36,955 nucleotides of DNA from assembly GCF_007859855.1 (NCBI RefSeq), contig NZ_SJPK01000026.1, positions 1 through 36,955 of the forward strand. Direction: 5' to 3'. The DNA is from Allorhodopirellula solitaria. GTDB lineage: Bacteria > Planctomycetota > Planctomycetia > Pirellulales > Pirellulaceae. Shown here piece after piece: positions 1 through 8,420 of this stretch. Both the position numbers and the translations under genes were made by a program. Within the stretch, counting starts at the first letter, position 1. Each line of letters begins with the position of its first letter. The notes beneath the pieces were generated by a model. The model did no database searches and was not told where the DNA came from. It saw only the letters and a list, made by a program, of their open reading frames with translations.

Positions 1-192
1 CTAACCGAGCCGTGCTGGCTGGCCGACAAACAGTGGACTTTGAGTGTCGAAAAAGCTACCCTATTGGTGGTGCCGCTGAGCGTACGCGCGCACTGCAAAT
101 TTTCGTTCTGGATATGACAGTACTCAAAAAACCTTCCGCTGTGCTCTGCGCACGCTTCCCTCGGATGAACCTCTTTCAAGCTGGACCGATTG

Positions 193-1104
193 ATGCCGCG
201 AGTCGACTCCCTGACCGTGCAGCAGATGCAAACGTTTTGTCATGTCTACGAATGCGGCGGATACGCGAGCGCTTCGGAGACGCTCGGGATGGCTGGGCCA
301 ACGATCTGGGAGCAGGTAAAAACGCTCGAGAAGATCTATCGGAGCAAGCTCTTCGAGCGATCCGGGCGGAATATCGTCCCCACCGCCAGCGGTGAGATGC
401 TCTACGAGATGCTGCGTCCTCTGCTGGCGACGGTCTCGTCTACTTTCGATCGCCTGGCCGAGCAGGACGAGGGGCTGCTGCCGCAGATCACCCTGGTGAC
501 TGGTGCGCGAATGATGATGGACGACCTGGGGGCCCCGTTCAAGCGATTCCAAGGCTTATATCCTGACACGACCCTGCAAATCAAAACCGCAGACAACCTC
601 GCCGCTCAGCAGATTATTTTGGACTCTCGCGCCGATTTGGCGCTGATGATTGAGCCACCCCAGGACTTCCGGAGAGCTGGGATCCAGTACGAGACGCTCT
701 ATCCGTTGGAGTATCTGATTGCCTTGCCGGCGCGGCACCGCTTGATCGGAAGCACCCACGTCGGGTTAGCTGAGCTTGTCGAAGAGCCGATCGTCGTGGG
801 CAGCCCGCACACGATCGGGCGAAAACTGCTCGACCAAACATTGTTTCGCCTTGGGATCTCCGCTCCGCTGAACATCGTCGCTGAAACCGACAACAGTGCA
901 GCGACGCTGGCCTGCGTCCGTGCCGGTTTAGGGATCGGCATTATTGCGGGGCGAGCCGACGGCCAGTTGACGCGGCAAATCAAAACGAGCTCACTGGCTC
1001 ATGAATTAGGCAAGGTCAACGTGGTCGCCGCATTCCGCGAGGGGCGAAAACTCACCAACGCTCTCGGTGCGTTGGTGGACCTGATCCGCGATAGCAGTCA
1101 GTAG
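193..1104 (+). CDS. LysR-family transcriptional regulator
   Basis: A 303-aa protein with the LysR layout. Residues 5-64 form a winged helix-turn-helix (VQQMQTFCHVYECGGYASAS, then a recognition helix and the conserved wing ending ...GRNIVPTASGE). From about residue 90 a periplasmic-binding-like effector domain follows, ending with the typical GLGIGIIAG segment. LysR proteins bind DNA as tetramers and respond to a small ligand; no ligand can be named here, although the layout loosely recalls the CysB/Cbl group. The ATG at 193 was preferred to the TTG just before it; no strong ribosome binding site is visible for either. The upstream 190 bases hold no recognisable divergent gene, so the regulated target is not obvious from context. 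The gene converges on the outer-membrane barrel gene downstream. Confidence 0.88.
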   Translation: MPRVDSLTVQQMQTFCHVYECGGYASASETLGMAGPTIWEQVKTLEKIYRSKLFERSGRNIVPTASGEMLYEMLRPLLATVSSTFDRLAEQDEGLLPQITLVTGARMMMDDLGAPFKRFQGLYPDTTLQIKTADNLAAQQIILDSRADLALMIEPPQDFRRAGIQYETLYPLEYLIALPARHRLIGSTHVGLAELVEEPIVVGSPHTIGRKLLDQTLFRLGISAPLNIVAETDNSAATLACVRAGLGIGIIAGRADGQLTRQIKTSSLAHELGKVNVVAAFREGRKLTNALGALVDLIRDSSQ

Positions 1105-1349
1105 CCACTGGGGAGAGAACGTCGCAGGGGCAGGGTGTCGCCGGGGCAGGGCAGGGTGGATGAACGTCGCGATCGAGTTCGACGACGATGCTCTCGATGG
1201 TTATCAGATTGTCCCTGGATCGACTGGGCAAGTCGCCATCTATAGCGATCATCTGCCGGAGGTCGCAGTGCTCCGCCGCGTGCTGTTGCGGATGAAATCG
1301 TGGGCCAATTCCCTGTTTTCCGATGGACACTGATCCCGCTTGGCACCGT

Positions 1350-2258
1350 TTACCATGCGTAGTCGATGCCGACCAGGAAGCCTTGATAAAAGGCGTCGCC
1401 ATCGGTATCGATCCCACTGTTCGTGAATGGATTGCTGGCCGCGAGCTGCTCGGTACCTTCGGCGACTCCGTCAAGCCACAACAGTTGATAGCCAATATCG
1501 ACCGACCACTGATCGGTGAGCTTGTAGTTGCCCTGTAAGGTCCACTCGCCAGCAAACGCGACGCTGTCTTCAAAATCATTGACCGAGGCGCTCGCACCTG
1601 GAGCCGGGAACTGGGCGGTCGTTCGCTGGTGAGCCCCATTTCCAAAGAGACCAGTTTTGACATCAGTGGTCATTGAGAATCGCTGACCGTTCCACAGTCG
1701 AGCTCTGGCACCGATCTGTGCGCCAAACAGGTCGTTGCTGGCTTGGGTGTGATAGCTTTCTGTCGCCGCAGCGGCGGGCAAGGCGAGACTAAACTTATCT
1801 TGGAGCCGAAGATAGCGAAAACCGGCGATGAATTCCCAGTCTTCTGAGACCATTTGATTGACGTTGAGCTCGACACTATGAAGCCTGGAGGCCAGCCCTG
1901 ACTGCCCAGGGCCCACGGGAGTGGCGATGGAGTCGGTGTCATCCCAGTCATCGGTGCCAAAGTAGCGCGTTTCAAAGCGGGCGCGATGCGAGAGTTGGCG
2001 CTCGAGCCGGATCAGGTATCCGTACGCAAAGCCATACGAAAGATCATCGAATTCTGGCCCCAGCGATTTGGAATTCGGATCAGAGCGGAACAAGAACAAA
2101 CTGGCCGAATCAAGTGACCAAGGCGTCAACGACCATGGATTGCTGAGCTCCTCATTGCTCGCAATGCGGTGCTTCAGGGTCTGTCCCGACGAAATCGTTG
2201 CCGTCAAGCCGGACACGACGATGGCGGACATGATCACGAGCGAGCGAAATAACCGCAT
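1350..2258 (-). CDS. Secreted outer-membrane beta-barrel protein (BBP7-like)
   Basis: A 302-aa protein starting with a signal peptide (MRLFRSLVIMSAIVVSGLTA). The mature part has alternating hydrophobic/polar strands, many aromatic residues and repeated barrel-like phrases (FEFIAGFRYLRL type, YKLTDQWSVDIGYQLLWLDG), and ends in an aromatic residue (DYAW), a common outer-membrane barrel C-terminus. It resembles the planctomycete BBP7 (putative beta-barrel porin 7) proteins, or porin-like barrels generally. The reading frame extends further upstream, but the ATG at 2258 was chosen because it opens the signal peptide and has an AAGAGAG ribosome-binding-like sequence a few bases before it. No enzymatic function is suggested. 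The exact family is moderately certain; the secreted barrel nature is better supported. Confidence 0.72.
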   Translation of the reverse strand: MRLFRSLVIMSAIVVSGLTATISSGQTLKHRIASNEELSNPWSLTPWSLDSASLFLFRSDPNSKSLGPEFDDLSYGFAYGYLIRLERQLSHRARFETRYFGTDDWDDTDSIATPVGPGQSGLASRLHSVELNVNQMVSEDWEFIAGFRYLRLQDKFSLALPAAAATESYHTQASNDLFGAQIGARARLWNGQRFSMTTDVKTGLFGNGAHQRTTAQFPAPGASASVNDFEDSVAFAGEWTLQGNYKLTDQWSVDIGYQLLWLDGVAEGTEQLAASNPFTNSGIDTDGDAFYQGFLVGIDYAW

Positions 2259-2455
2259 GCGTACTCTCTTATTAGCGGGACTGTCGAGCGAACGACTTGG
2301 CGAAGAGGCGAATTCTGCTCGCCTCTCCTTCTGTTTCCTTGTCGACGCCGCTCGCAGGGCAGCCCGCGTCAATCCCGGTGAGAATCGTCCTGCGGCTGGG
2401 CTCTGGCATCGACATTCCGCGCAACCGCTACAACGGGAACAACCCGTCTCGCTCG

Positions 2456-3193
2456 CTACCTTCCTTCTCCTCTCGCGGCATCCTCCAGTTCACGAATCAA
2501 CTTCGGCACCTCGACACTGGCCTGGCCACGACGGTGTTCGTCGAAGGCGGGCGACGCGGGGGTATCGCCAAGGTTGATTTCGATTTTCCGACAAGAGGGC
2601 TTGGTCGATTGCACGATCCCTGCGGCGGGGTAGACCAGTCCCGAGGTGCCGACGGCGAGGAACAGGTCGGCCTGCGAAGCAGCTTGTGCGATCTGATCGA
2701 GCCCCAGCGGGACTTCGCCAAACCAAACGACGTGGGGACGCAACCATCCCCGCCGCGATTCGTCGTCTGGGAAATCCGGGTGCGGTGTGTCGACACTCAA
2801 GTCGTCTCGCCAGTCAAACAGCTTTCCTGACTCCACGCACCGGACCTTGAGCAACTCCCCATGCATCGCCAGCACATTGGCACTACCTGCACGGGCGTGC
2901 AGGTCGTCGATATTCTGCGTGACCAGCAGGAAATCGCCCACCGACTTCGCCGTATGCTCCCGTTCCCATTCCGCCAACGCAATATGTGCCGCGTTTGGGC
3001 AGATTGACGGGGACAAGAGACTGCGTCGGCGGGCGGTATAGAACTGATGGACGAGATCGGGATCGCGGGCGAATCCCTGCGGCGTTGCAACTTCTTCCAC
3101 CGCGTGTCCCTCCCAGAGACCGTCGGCATCGCGGAAGGTGGGGATCCCGGATTCAGCTGAGATGCCGGCGCCGGTGAGAACGAGAATGTTCAT
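2456..3193 (-). CDS. cobB: NAD-dependent protein deacylase, CobB-type sirtuin
   Basis: A 245-aa sirtuin that removes acyl groups from lysines using NAD+. The NAD-binding GAGIS motif is at residues 8-12, followed by SGIPTFR; QNID is at 93-96, the catalytic His in HGE at 111, and RPHVVWFGE near 152-160. Tyr52 and Arg55 (FYTARRR) match the Tyr/Arg pair that in class III sirtuins reads succinyl or malonyl lysine, so desuccinylase activity is plausible. The stretch that normally carries the four zinc cysteines has only Cys119; the other three positions are replaced by Asp/Pro-rich sequence. The start at 3193 gives the usual family N-terminus, whereas the longer open frame adds an unrelated tail. 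It is divergent from the kinase gene, with a 187-bp shared upstream region. Confidence 0.9.
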   Translation of the reverse strand: MNILVLTGAGISAESGIPTFRDADGLWEGHAVEEVATPQGFARDPDLVHQFYTARRRSLLSPSICPNAAHIALAEWEREHTAKSVGDFLLVTQNIDDLHARAGSANVLAMHGELLKVRCVESGKLFDWRDDLSVDTPHPDFPDDESRRGWLRPHVVWFGEVPLGLDQIAQAASQADLFLAVGTSGLVYPAAGIVQSTKPSCRKIEINLGDTPASPAFDEHRRGQASVEVPKLIRELEDAARGEGR

Positions 3194-3380
3194 GCTAGAA
3201 AGATCAGGAGTCAGGAGCAAAAGGCTAGAAGCCCGGGGTAGGGCAGGGCGGTACAGGAAAATTCGTGCCCCCCGTTCCCGCAGCACTTCCCTTTCGGTGC
3301 GGGGGTGGTCTGGGGTATCATGGCGGCGTTACAGTCTACCTGACCCGTCTCATCCGTCCTCGCCACTATTCGCTACCCTG

Positions 3381-4361
3381 ATGTCTAAATCCCGCGATTT
3401 TCTTGGCCGTTACCGCCTCGCCAGACTGATCCGGATCGGATCCACAGCGGAGGTATGGGAGGCGATCGATGAAAATAGCTCCGACAACAAGCGGTACGCG
3501 CTGAAGGTACTCAGAGAAAGCTGCTCGGCGGACAAGGCCGAAATCGGCTTGCTCAAACACGAGTATAATGTCGGCAAAGCGCTGTCGAGCCCCCGGATCA
3601 TCAAAATGATCGATCTGCAGACCGACAAGGGGCGACCCTTTCTCGTGCTCGAATTGTTCAGTGAACTGAACATGAAACAGGCTCTCCGCAAGGGCCCCGA
3701 GTCGCTCGCCTTCATGCTCAAGAAGATTATCGAGCAGGCGGCCGAGGGTTTGTATTACATGCACACCAAGAACTGGATCCACCGCGATATCAAGCCAGAC
3801 AATTATCTGGTCGCTCGCGATGGTGAGACCAAGCTGATTGACTTCACAATCGCCGAGCCCAAGCTCACTGGGATTAAAAAGCTGTTCTATAAATCCAAGA
3901 CAGTGCAGGGCACACGCAGCTACATGGCGCCGGAGCAAATTCGCGGCAAGCTCTGTGACGAACGCAGCGATGTGTATTCATTCGGCTGCGTGCTTTTCGA
4001 ATTGACGACAGGCAAACCGCCTTACACGGGACAAACACCCAACGATCTGCTGTCGAAGCACCTGAGCGGCTCGATCCCCAGCCCCATCGTCTACAACGAC
4101 AACGTGACGCCCGAGTTTGCGACACTCATCAAAAAGATGATGGCAAAGAAGCAGGAAGATCGACCTGACTCGGTCTGGGAGTTCCTAAAGGAATTCCGCG
4201 CGATGGAGATCTGGCGCAAACGGCCTCGTGCACCGGAGGTCAGCGTGTTTGATGACATGGGCAGTATGAAGTCAGCTGATGATATGATCAAACGTCCCGA
4301 CGGAAACTACGACGTGGTCAAAGGCGGCGACAAAGACAAAAACAAGGAAGCAGGAGAGTAA
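3381..4361 (+). CDS. Serine/threonine protein kinase with variant DFT motif
   Basis: A 326-aa soluble Hanks-type kinase. Visible landmarks are Lys42 in YALKVL (ATP phosphates), the catalytic loop HRDIKPDN at 134-141 with Asp136, Lys138 and Asn141, the metal-binding Asp154 in DFT (normally DFG), and APE at 183-185. The glycine loop (RIGSTAEV, 18-25) keeps only the middle of three glycines. No transmembrane or sensor domain follows; the last 60 residues are charged and lysine-rich. The ATG at 3381 begins the kinase fold; the longer frame reads through the divergent intergenic region. The stop lies 3 bp before accA, so the two genes are very probably co-transcribed, and phosphorylation of carboxylase or a related target is a reasonable but untested inference. 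Catalytic residues are present, so it is probably active despite the DFT. Confidence 0.85.
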   Translation: MSKSRDFLGRYRLARLIRIGSTAEVWEAIDENSSDNKRYALKVLRESCSADKAEIGLLKHEYNVGKALSSPRIIKMIDLQTDKGRPFLVLELFSELNMKQALRKGPESLAFMLKKIIEQAAEGLYYMHTKNWIHRDIKPDNYLVARDGETKLIDFTIAEPKLTGIKKLFYKSKTVQGTRSYMAPEQIRGKLCDERSDVYSFGCVLFELTTGKPPYTGQTPNDLLSKHLSGSIPSPIVYNDNVTPEFATLIKKMMAKKQEDRPDSVWEFLKEFRAMEIWRKRPRAPEVSVFDDMGSMKSADDMIKRPDGNYDVVKGGDKDKNKEAGE

Positions 4362-4364
4362 GCA

Positions 4365-5345
4365 ATGGCGGGCCCAGGTTTAGATTTTGAATACGAGATT
4401 GCGGATCTCGAAGAGAAGATCGCGTCGCTCGAACGGACGACGGATCGCACCGCGGAAGTGGAATCGGCGATCCGGTCGCTGCGGATGGCACGGGTGACCA
4501 AACTGAAAGAAACGTACAGCTCGCTCGACCCGTGGCAGACCGTCCAGGTCGCGCGGCATAAAAACCGACCGTACACGCGAGATTACCTGAACCTCGCATT
4601 CGATGAATTCGTTGAACTGCACGGCGATCGTCATTTTGGTGACGACCGCGCCATGCTCTCTGGATTCGCCAAGCTCGACCGGTTCAAGGTCATGGTGCTC
4701 GGACACCAAAAGGGCCGCACCTACAAGGAACGCGCCGCTTGCCATTTCGGATGCGCTCACCCCGAAGGCTATCGCAAGGCGATGCTCCGAATGAAGCTCG
4801 CCGAGAAGTACAAACTGCCAGTGGTCTGTTTCATCGATACGCCGGGCGCCTATCCCGGAATCGGCGCCGAAGAGCGAGGCCAAGCTCAAGTGATCGCCGA
4901 GAGCATGTTTTTGATGAGCCGGCTGAAAACACCGATCATCTGCGTGGTGATCGGCGAAGGCGGCTCCGGCGGCGCATTGGGCATCGGCGTTGGCGACCGC
5001 GTGGCGGTCATGCAGCACGCTTACTACAGCGTGATCAGCCCGGAAGGATGCGCAGGGATTCTGTGGAAGAGTCACGAGCACGCCCCCAAAGCCGCCGCCG
5101 CACTGAAGTTCACAAGCGGGCACCTGAAACGACTTGGGATCGTTGACGACGTGCTCGAAGAACCGCTTGGCGGCGCTCACCGCGACCATCACCAAATGGC
5201 CACGCGAATGAAGGACTACCTGTCTCGCCAACTCGTTCAGCTCGAGTCCTTGTCGGTCGACGAGATGGTCGCGCAACGATACGAAAAGTATCGCCGCATC
5301 GGCGTGTTCTTGGAGAGCGGCGAAGCCGCCGCCTCGATCGCTTAG
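4365..5345 (+). CDS. accA: Acetyl-CoA carboxylase carboxyltransferase subunit alpha
   Basis: A 326-aa protein, about the usual AccA length (319 in E. coli). AccA with AccD transfers CO2 from carboxybiotin to acetyl-CoA to make malonyl-CoA, the committed step of fatty acid synthesis in the cytoplasm. The N-terminal coiled-coil helix (DLEEKIASLERTTD) is typical. The carboxyltransferase core includes FGDDRAMLSGFAKL, FIDTPGAYPGIGAEERGQ, GEGGSGGALGIGVGDRV and SVISPEGCAGILWK, all strongly conserved in AccA. A GGAGAG sequence lies a few bases before the ATG. It is preceded at 3 bp by the protein kinase gene. An inverted repeat and a tandem hairpin array follow its stop. No accD or biotin-carrier gene is present in the window. 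Confidence 0.97.
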   Translation: MAGPGLDFEYEIADLEEKIASLERTTDRTAEVESAIRSLRMARVTKLKETYSSLDPWQTVQVARHKNRPYTRDYLNLAFDEFVELHGDRHFGDDRAMLSGFAKLDRFKVMVLGHQKGRTYKERAACHFGCAHPEGYRKAMLRMKLAEKYKLPVVCFIDTPGAYPGIGAEERGQAQVIAESMFLMSRLKTPIICVVIGEGGSGGALGIGVGDRVAVMQHAYYSVISPEGCAGILWKSHEHAPKAAAALKFTSGHLKRLGIVDDVLEEPLGGAHRDHHQMATRMKDYLSRQLVQLESLSVDEMVAQRYEKYRRIGVFLESGEAAASIA

Positions 5346-5360
5346 CCCAGCCAGATCGCG

Positions 5361-5388
5361 TCCGTCGCCGCATCTCGCTCGCGACGGA
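5361..5388 (+). terminator. Possible hairpin terminator after accA
   Basis: A perfect 8-bp inverted repeat (TCCGTCGC at 5361-5368, GCGACGGA at 5381-5388, 12-base loop) starts 15 bases after the accA stop. There is no U-tract, so an intrinsic terminator is not proven. The right arm can also pair with CCGTCG at 5394-5399, giving a competing hairpin that matches the downstream repeat units. Confidence 0.35.
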
Positions 5389-5958
5389 CGGAGCCGTCGG
5401 GCGACAAACACCGCCAAATCCGCCGCCCCGCAACGTCCGATAATGCCTCTTATGTTGTATTCAATCCGTCTGAAGCAGGGGTTTTAGTGCGTTTGCAAGC
5501 CATCCACTGCCTCGACTCGCTCGCGACGGGCGGAGCTGGGCACACACCGCAATCACGCCTCAACTCGCTCACGACGGGCGGAGCCGTCGGTCGACAATGT
5601 AGTCGGACCGCTCCGACGGTCCGAACTCAACACACACCGCATTCACGCCTCAACTCGCTCGCGACGGGCGGAGCCGTCGGTCGACAATGTGGTCGGACCG
5701 CTCCGACGGTCCGAACTCAACACACACCGCATTCACGCCTCCACTCGCTCACGACGGGCGGAGCCGTCGGTCGACAATGTAGCCGGACCGCTCCGACGGT
5801 CCGAACTAAACACACACCGCATTCACGCCTCAACTCGCTCGCGACGGGCGGAGCCGTCGGTCGACAATGTAGTCGGACCGCTCCGACGGTCCGAACTCAA
5901 CACGCACCGCATTCACGCCTCAACTCGCTCACGACGGGCGGAGCCGTCGGTCGACAAT
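5374..5958. repeat. Tandem array of 90-bp hairpin-bearing units
   Basis: Four complete 90-bp units start at 5564, 5654, 5744 and 5834, followed by a partial unit at 5924-5958. They are preceded by a shortened 48-bp unit at 5516-5563 and a diverged fragment near 5374-5407. Units differ by only a few substitutions, mostly alternating A/G in CTCGCTCRCGACGGG. Each full unit contains two inverted repeats: CGACGG/CCGTCG with a 6-base loop (5572-5577 and 5584-5589 in the first unit) and TCGGACCG/CGGTCCGA with a 6-base loop (5603-5610 and 5617-5624). The array fills the space between the convergent accA and CvpA-like genes. Because 90 is divisible by 3, long open frames cross it, but they encode a repetitive Ser/Thr/Arg/His-rich string unlike a folded protein. 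Confidence 0.93.
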
Positions 5959-6657
5959 CTATCTCTGCCACGGCGCCGGCCTAGCGGCTTGCTGCCATTG
6001 CGGCGCGGCATTGTTAGTGCTGGGGCGCTGAGCGGCGGGCGCAGCGTTCTGGGCCGTCGACCAGGCTGGATTCGGTTGCTGCCAGTTTCCATTCGGCTGC
6101 TGCGCCGGAGCTGATTCGGCCAGCCAAGGCTGAGCAGCTTGATCCGATTCGAGCTGCGACTCAGCTCGCTCCAGATACGGCTGGACGACGACAGCGAGTT
6201 CCTCGGGCATGATGGAGTCAGATTCGTCGAGCAGCCTCGCGATCCAACGTCCGCTGCGACTCGCGGTGATCGCTTGCTGCGATTTTTCGCCCAGCAGTGT
6301 GACGGCAAAGAGAGTGATCAAGGTGCAGAAGATGGCACCTTTGCCGAGCCCGAAGAGCGCACCGATTTGGCGGTCGAACTCCTTCAGCTTCATCCGATCG
6401 ATCGTGCTCGAGATCATGCGAAATCCGACCCAGATGACAAAGGAGGTCACCACATACAGAATCAACATGGCCAGGAACCGATTCCACGGCGGTTCAGCTT
6501 GAATATTCTGACTAAACGGCTCGCGATAGTGATAGGCGACTGCGTAGCTGACAACGATGGAAGCGATCGATGCGAGCTGCCAGGCAAATCCTTTCAGCGC
6601 ACCAAATAGCATCGTACCGAAAAGGACGACTGCCATGAGGATGTCATAAGTTTGCAC
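5959..6657 (-). CDS. CvpA-family membrane protein
   Basis: A 232-aa inner-membrane protein. Four hydrophobic segments lie at about residues 5-22, 26-42, 62-80 and 100-122, with the CvpA-like opening MQTYDILMAVVLFGTMLFGA and a central DRMKLKEFDRQIGALFGLGKG segment between the last two helices. CvpA proteins affect colicin V export, biofilm and envelope integrity in other bacteria; the precise biochemical role is not settled. After residue 175 the tail is rich in Gln, Pro, Ala and Trp, probably disordered. The GTG start at 6657 was chosen by fit to the family N-terminus; a TTG at 6720 or the ATG at 6636 are alternatives, and no good ribosome binding site decides between them. The 3' end abuts the 90-bp repeat array. 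Confidence 0.75.
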   Translation of the reverse strand: MQTYDILMAVVLFGTMLFGALKGFAWQLASIASIVVSYAVAYHYREPFSQNIQAEPPWNRFLAMLILYVVTSFVIWVGFRMISSTIDRMKLKEFDRQIGALFGLGKGAIFCTLITLFAVTLLGEKSQQAITASRSGRWIARLLDESDSIMPEELAVVVQPYLERAESQLESDQAAQPWLAESAPAQQPNGNWQQPNPAWSTAQNAAPAAQRPSTNNAAPQWQQAARPAPWQR

Positions 6658-6941
6658 GGTAGCGAATACACAGGTGGGAGCGACGAGTTTGCCGTGGCCT
6701 GCCGGAATGGAAGGTCGCAATCGTCGCTTGAGTGCGGAAACAGCAGCGATCGCTGTCTTAGGTGGGAACCTTTGCCTTGTAGCAAACCGAGCGGAGCAGG
6801 GCGAAGAGCAATCGCAGATTTTTCCGAGGTGGCGTTGAACGTCTGAAATTTGATATTCGCGAGGGGAATGAATCCAAATTTTTCTCGACCGCCCTGCTCT
6901 GCTCCGGTCGTTCCCTTCCTCTCAATGCATTGCTCTTCCTC

Positions 6942-7802
6942 GTGGCCGGCTTCAAGACCCATATCTCGACAAGCACCATGGTGGGCGTTGTCTACGGGTA
7001 TTGGGGTGTAGCCACACAGGGGATGTCGATCGAAAGTGGCTTGCTTGCCGGAGGGCTGTGCAGCGTCGCGGGCATGTTGCCGGACCTGGATTCCGACACC
7101 GGCGTTCCACTGCGTGAGACGACGCTGTTTTTGTCTGCGGTCATCCCCATCTTGATGGTAGAGCGGTTTCGCGACATGGGACTATCCCACGAAGCGATGG
7201 CGCTGGCGGCGATGCTGATCTATGTCTTGATCCGGTTTGTCGTGGTGGAGTTTTTTCGTCGTTACACAGTCCACCGAGGCATGTGGCATAGCATCCCGGC
7301 GGCCTTGAGCGCAGCCCTGGCCGCGTACTTGATCATGCCCTGTCCGAGCGAAGCCATTCGTGTTTACAAGTCGCTCGCGGTGCTGGCTGGTTTTCTGACC
7401 CATTTGATCCTCGACGAAATTTGGAGCCTCGATTTCAGTGGCGGTGGAATGCGAGTTAAGAAATCGTTCGGTACCGCATTGAAATTCTTTGGCAATAATT
7501 GGTGGGCTAATATCTCCGCGTGGGGCAAACTTCTGCTGCTCTGCTACATCGCTTGGGGCGATCACGGGATCCTCGATCGTCTGCGTCAGCGGGTGCGTTT
7601 GGAGCGCGAGCGGTACTCGATCCCTGAGTCCGCATGGCCCACGGACCCGAGCTCTTTCTATCCACTGCCGGACCGTCCCGAAGAAAGCCAGCCCGCCGCT
7701 AGCCTCCAGCCCTCGGACTCCTGGCAAGCCCAGCCGTCGGCATCCAAGCGGATCGCCGATCCGGGAGACCGCCCTGCCCTGCCCCACGAGCAATGGCGAT
7801 GA
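6942..7802 (+). CDS. YdjM-like membrane-bound metal-dependent hydrolase
   Basis: A 286-aa protein with several hydrophobic segments. It carries the polar pattern of the YdjM/YbcI-type membrane-bound metal-dependent hydrolase family: His7 in GFKTHIST, the acidic cluster PDLDSDTG (Asp48, 50, 52), HRGMWHS (His111, His116) and HLILDE (His154, Asp158). These residues plausibly bind metal in the membrane. The substrate is unknown. The GTG at 6942 gives the conserved start (V)AGFKTH; a TTG at 6930 in the same frame is possible. The tail after about residue 225 is Pro/Ser-rich and less conserved-looking, and its last codons are formed by the dispersed CCGCCCTGCCC motif, so the C-terminus may have been extended by that sequence. 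Confidence 0.75.
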   Translation: MAGFKTHISTSTMVGVVYGYWGVATQGMSIESGLLAGGLCSVAGMLPDLDSDTGVPLRETTLFLSAVIPILMVERFRDMGLSHEAMALAAMLIYVLIRFVVVEFFRRYTVHRGMWHSIPAALSAALAAYLIMPCPSEAIRVYKSLAVLAGFLTHLILDEIWSLDFSGGGMRVKKSFGTALKFFGNNWWANISAWGKLLLLCYIAWGDHGILDRLRQRVRLERERYSIPESAWPTDPSSFYPLPDRPEESQPAASLQPSDSWQAQPSASKRIADPGDRPALPHEQWR

Positions 7803-7870
7803 GTCGCCGGCGAGGTCGCTTCACCGAGGCGGCGGAGTCGTCGTCGCACCCTCTCCATCAAGGCCGCGAG

Positions 7871-8323
7871 CTACGCGAGGATCTCAGCGGAATCGAGGAT
7901 GATCGTGACCGGGCCATCATTGACCAAACTCACCTGCATGTCGGCGGCGAAGACGCCACGCGCGACCGGGATACCGTGTTCCTCGAGATGGTCCGCATAC
8001 AACTCGTAGAGCTCATTGGCGATGGCTGGAGGCGCAGCGTTCGTGAACGAGGGGCGGCGACCTCTGCGGCAATCGGCGAGCAGGGTGAATTGGCTGATCA
8101 CGAGCACCCCGCCGCCTGATTCGCTTACATTGCGATTCATCTTTCCGTTCTCGTCTGCAAAGATTCGCAGATTCGCGGTCTTGTCCGCGAGGGCACGCGA
8201 TATTTCAGCGTCATCGCCCTGCCCTACCCCCACCAGAGCGACCAATCCGTGGTCGATTTGGCCAACGATTTCGGTGTCGATACGGACACTGGCCTCTCGG
8301 CTTCGCTGCAGGATGACTTTCAC
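7871..8323 (-). CDS. dtd: D-aminoacyl-tRNA deacylase
   Basis: A 150-aa protein of the normal length for this enzyme, which hydrolyses D-aminoacyl-tRNA (and glycine mischarged on tRNA-Ala) to recycle tRNA and protect translation. The sequence starts MKVILQRSREASVRID. It has the SQFTLLAD motif, the RRPSFTNAAPP segment (family pattern GxRPSF) and the C-terminal NDGPVTIILDS block containing the cross-subunit Gly-Pro motif in the family form GPVT. It is divergent from the DUF1559-like gene with a 97-bp gap, and the dispersed GC-rich motif lies in that gap. It is a stand-alone housekeeping gene. Confidence 0.96.
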   Translation of the reverse strand: MKVILQRSREASVRIDTEIVGQIDHGLVALVGVGQGDDAEISRALADKTANLRIFADENGKMNRNVSESGGGVLVISQFTLLADCRRGRRPSFTNAAPPAIANELYELYADHLEEHGIPVARGVFAADMQVSLVNDGPVTIILDSAEILA

Positions 8324-8420
8324 GGTTGGGTCTCGCTAAGATAGAAGATGAAAGGATGCCATTGTATTCATTCACACCGCCCTGCCCTGCCCCATTCGGA
8401 TCAGCTCAGCTCCAGATCGT

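Noticed and set aside
4380-5417. A 345-codon minus-strand open frame
   Set aside because: Antisense to accA, which is unambiguous.
5516-5958. CRISPR-like array
   Set aside because: The units are directly adjacent and conserved over their whole 90 bp; there are no variable spacers and no cas genes.
5487-5984. A 165-codon frame with 30-residue repeats across the 90-bp array
   Set aside because: Openness follows from the unit length being divisible by three; another frame is also open over part of the array, and the protein would be a low-complexity Ser/Thr/Arg/His string.
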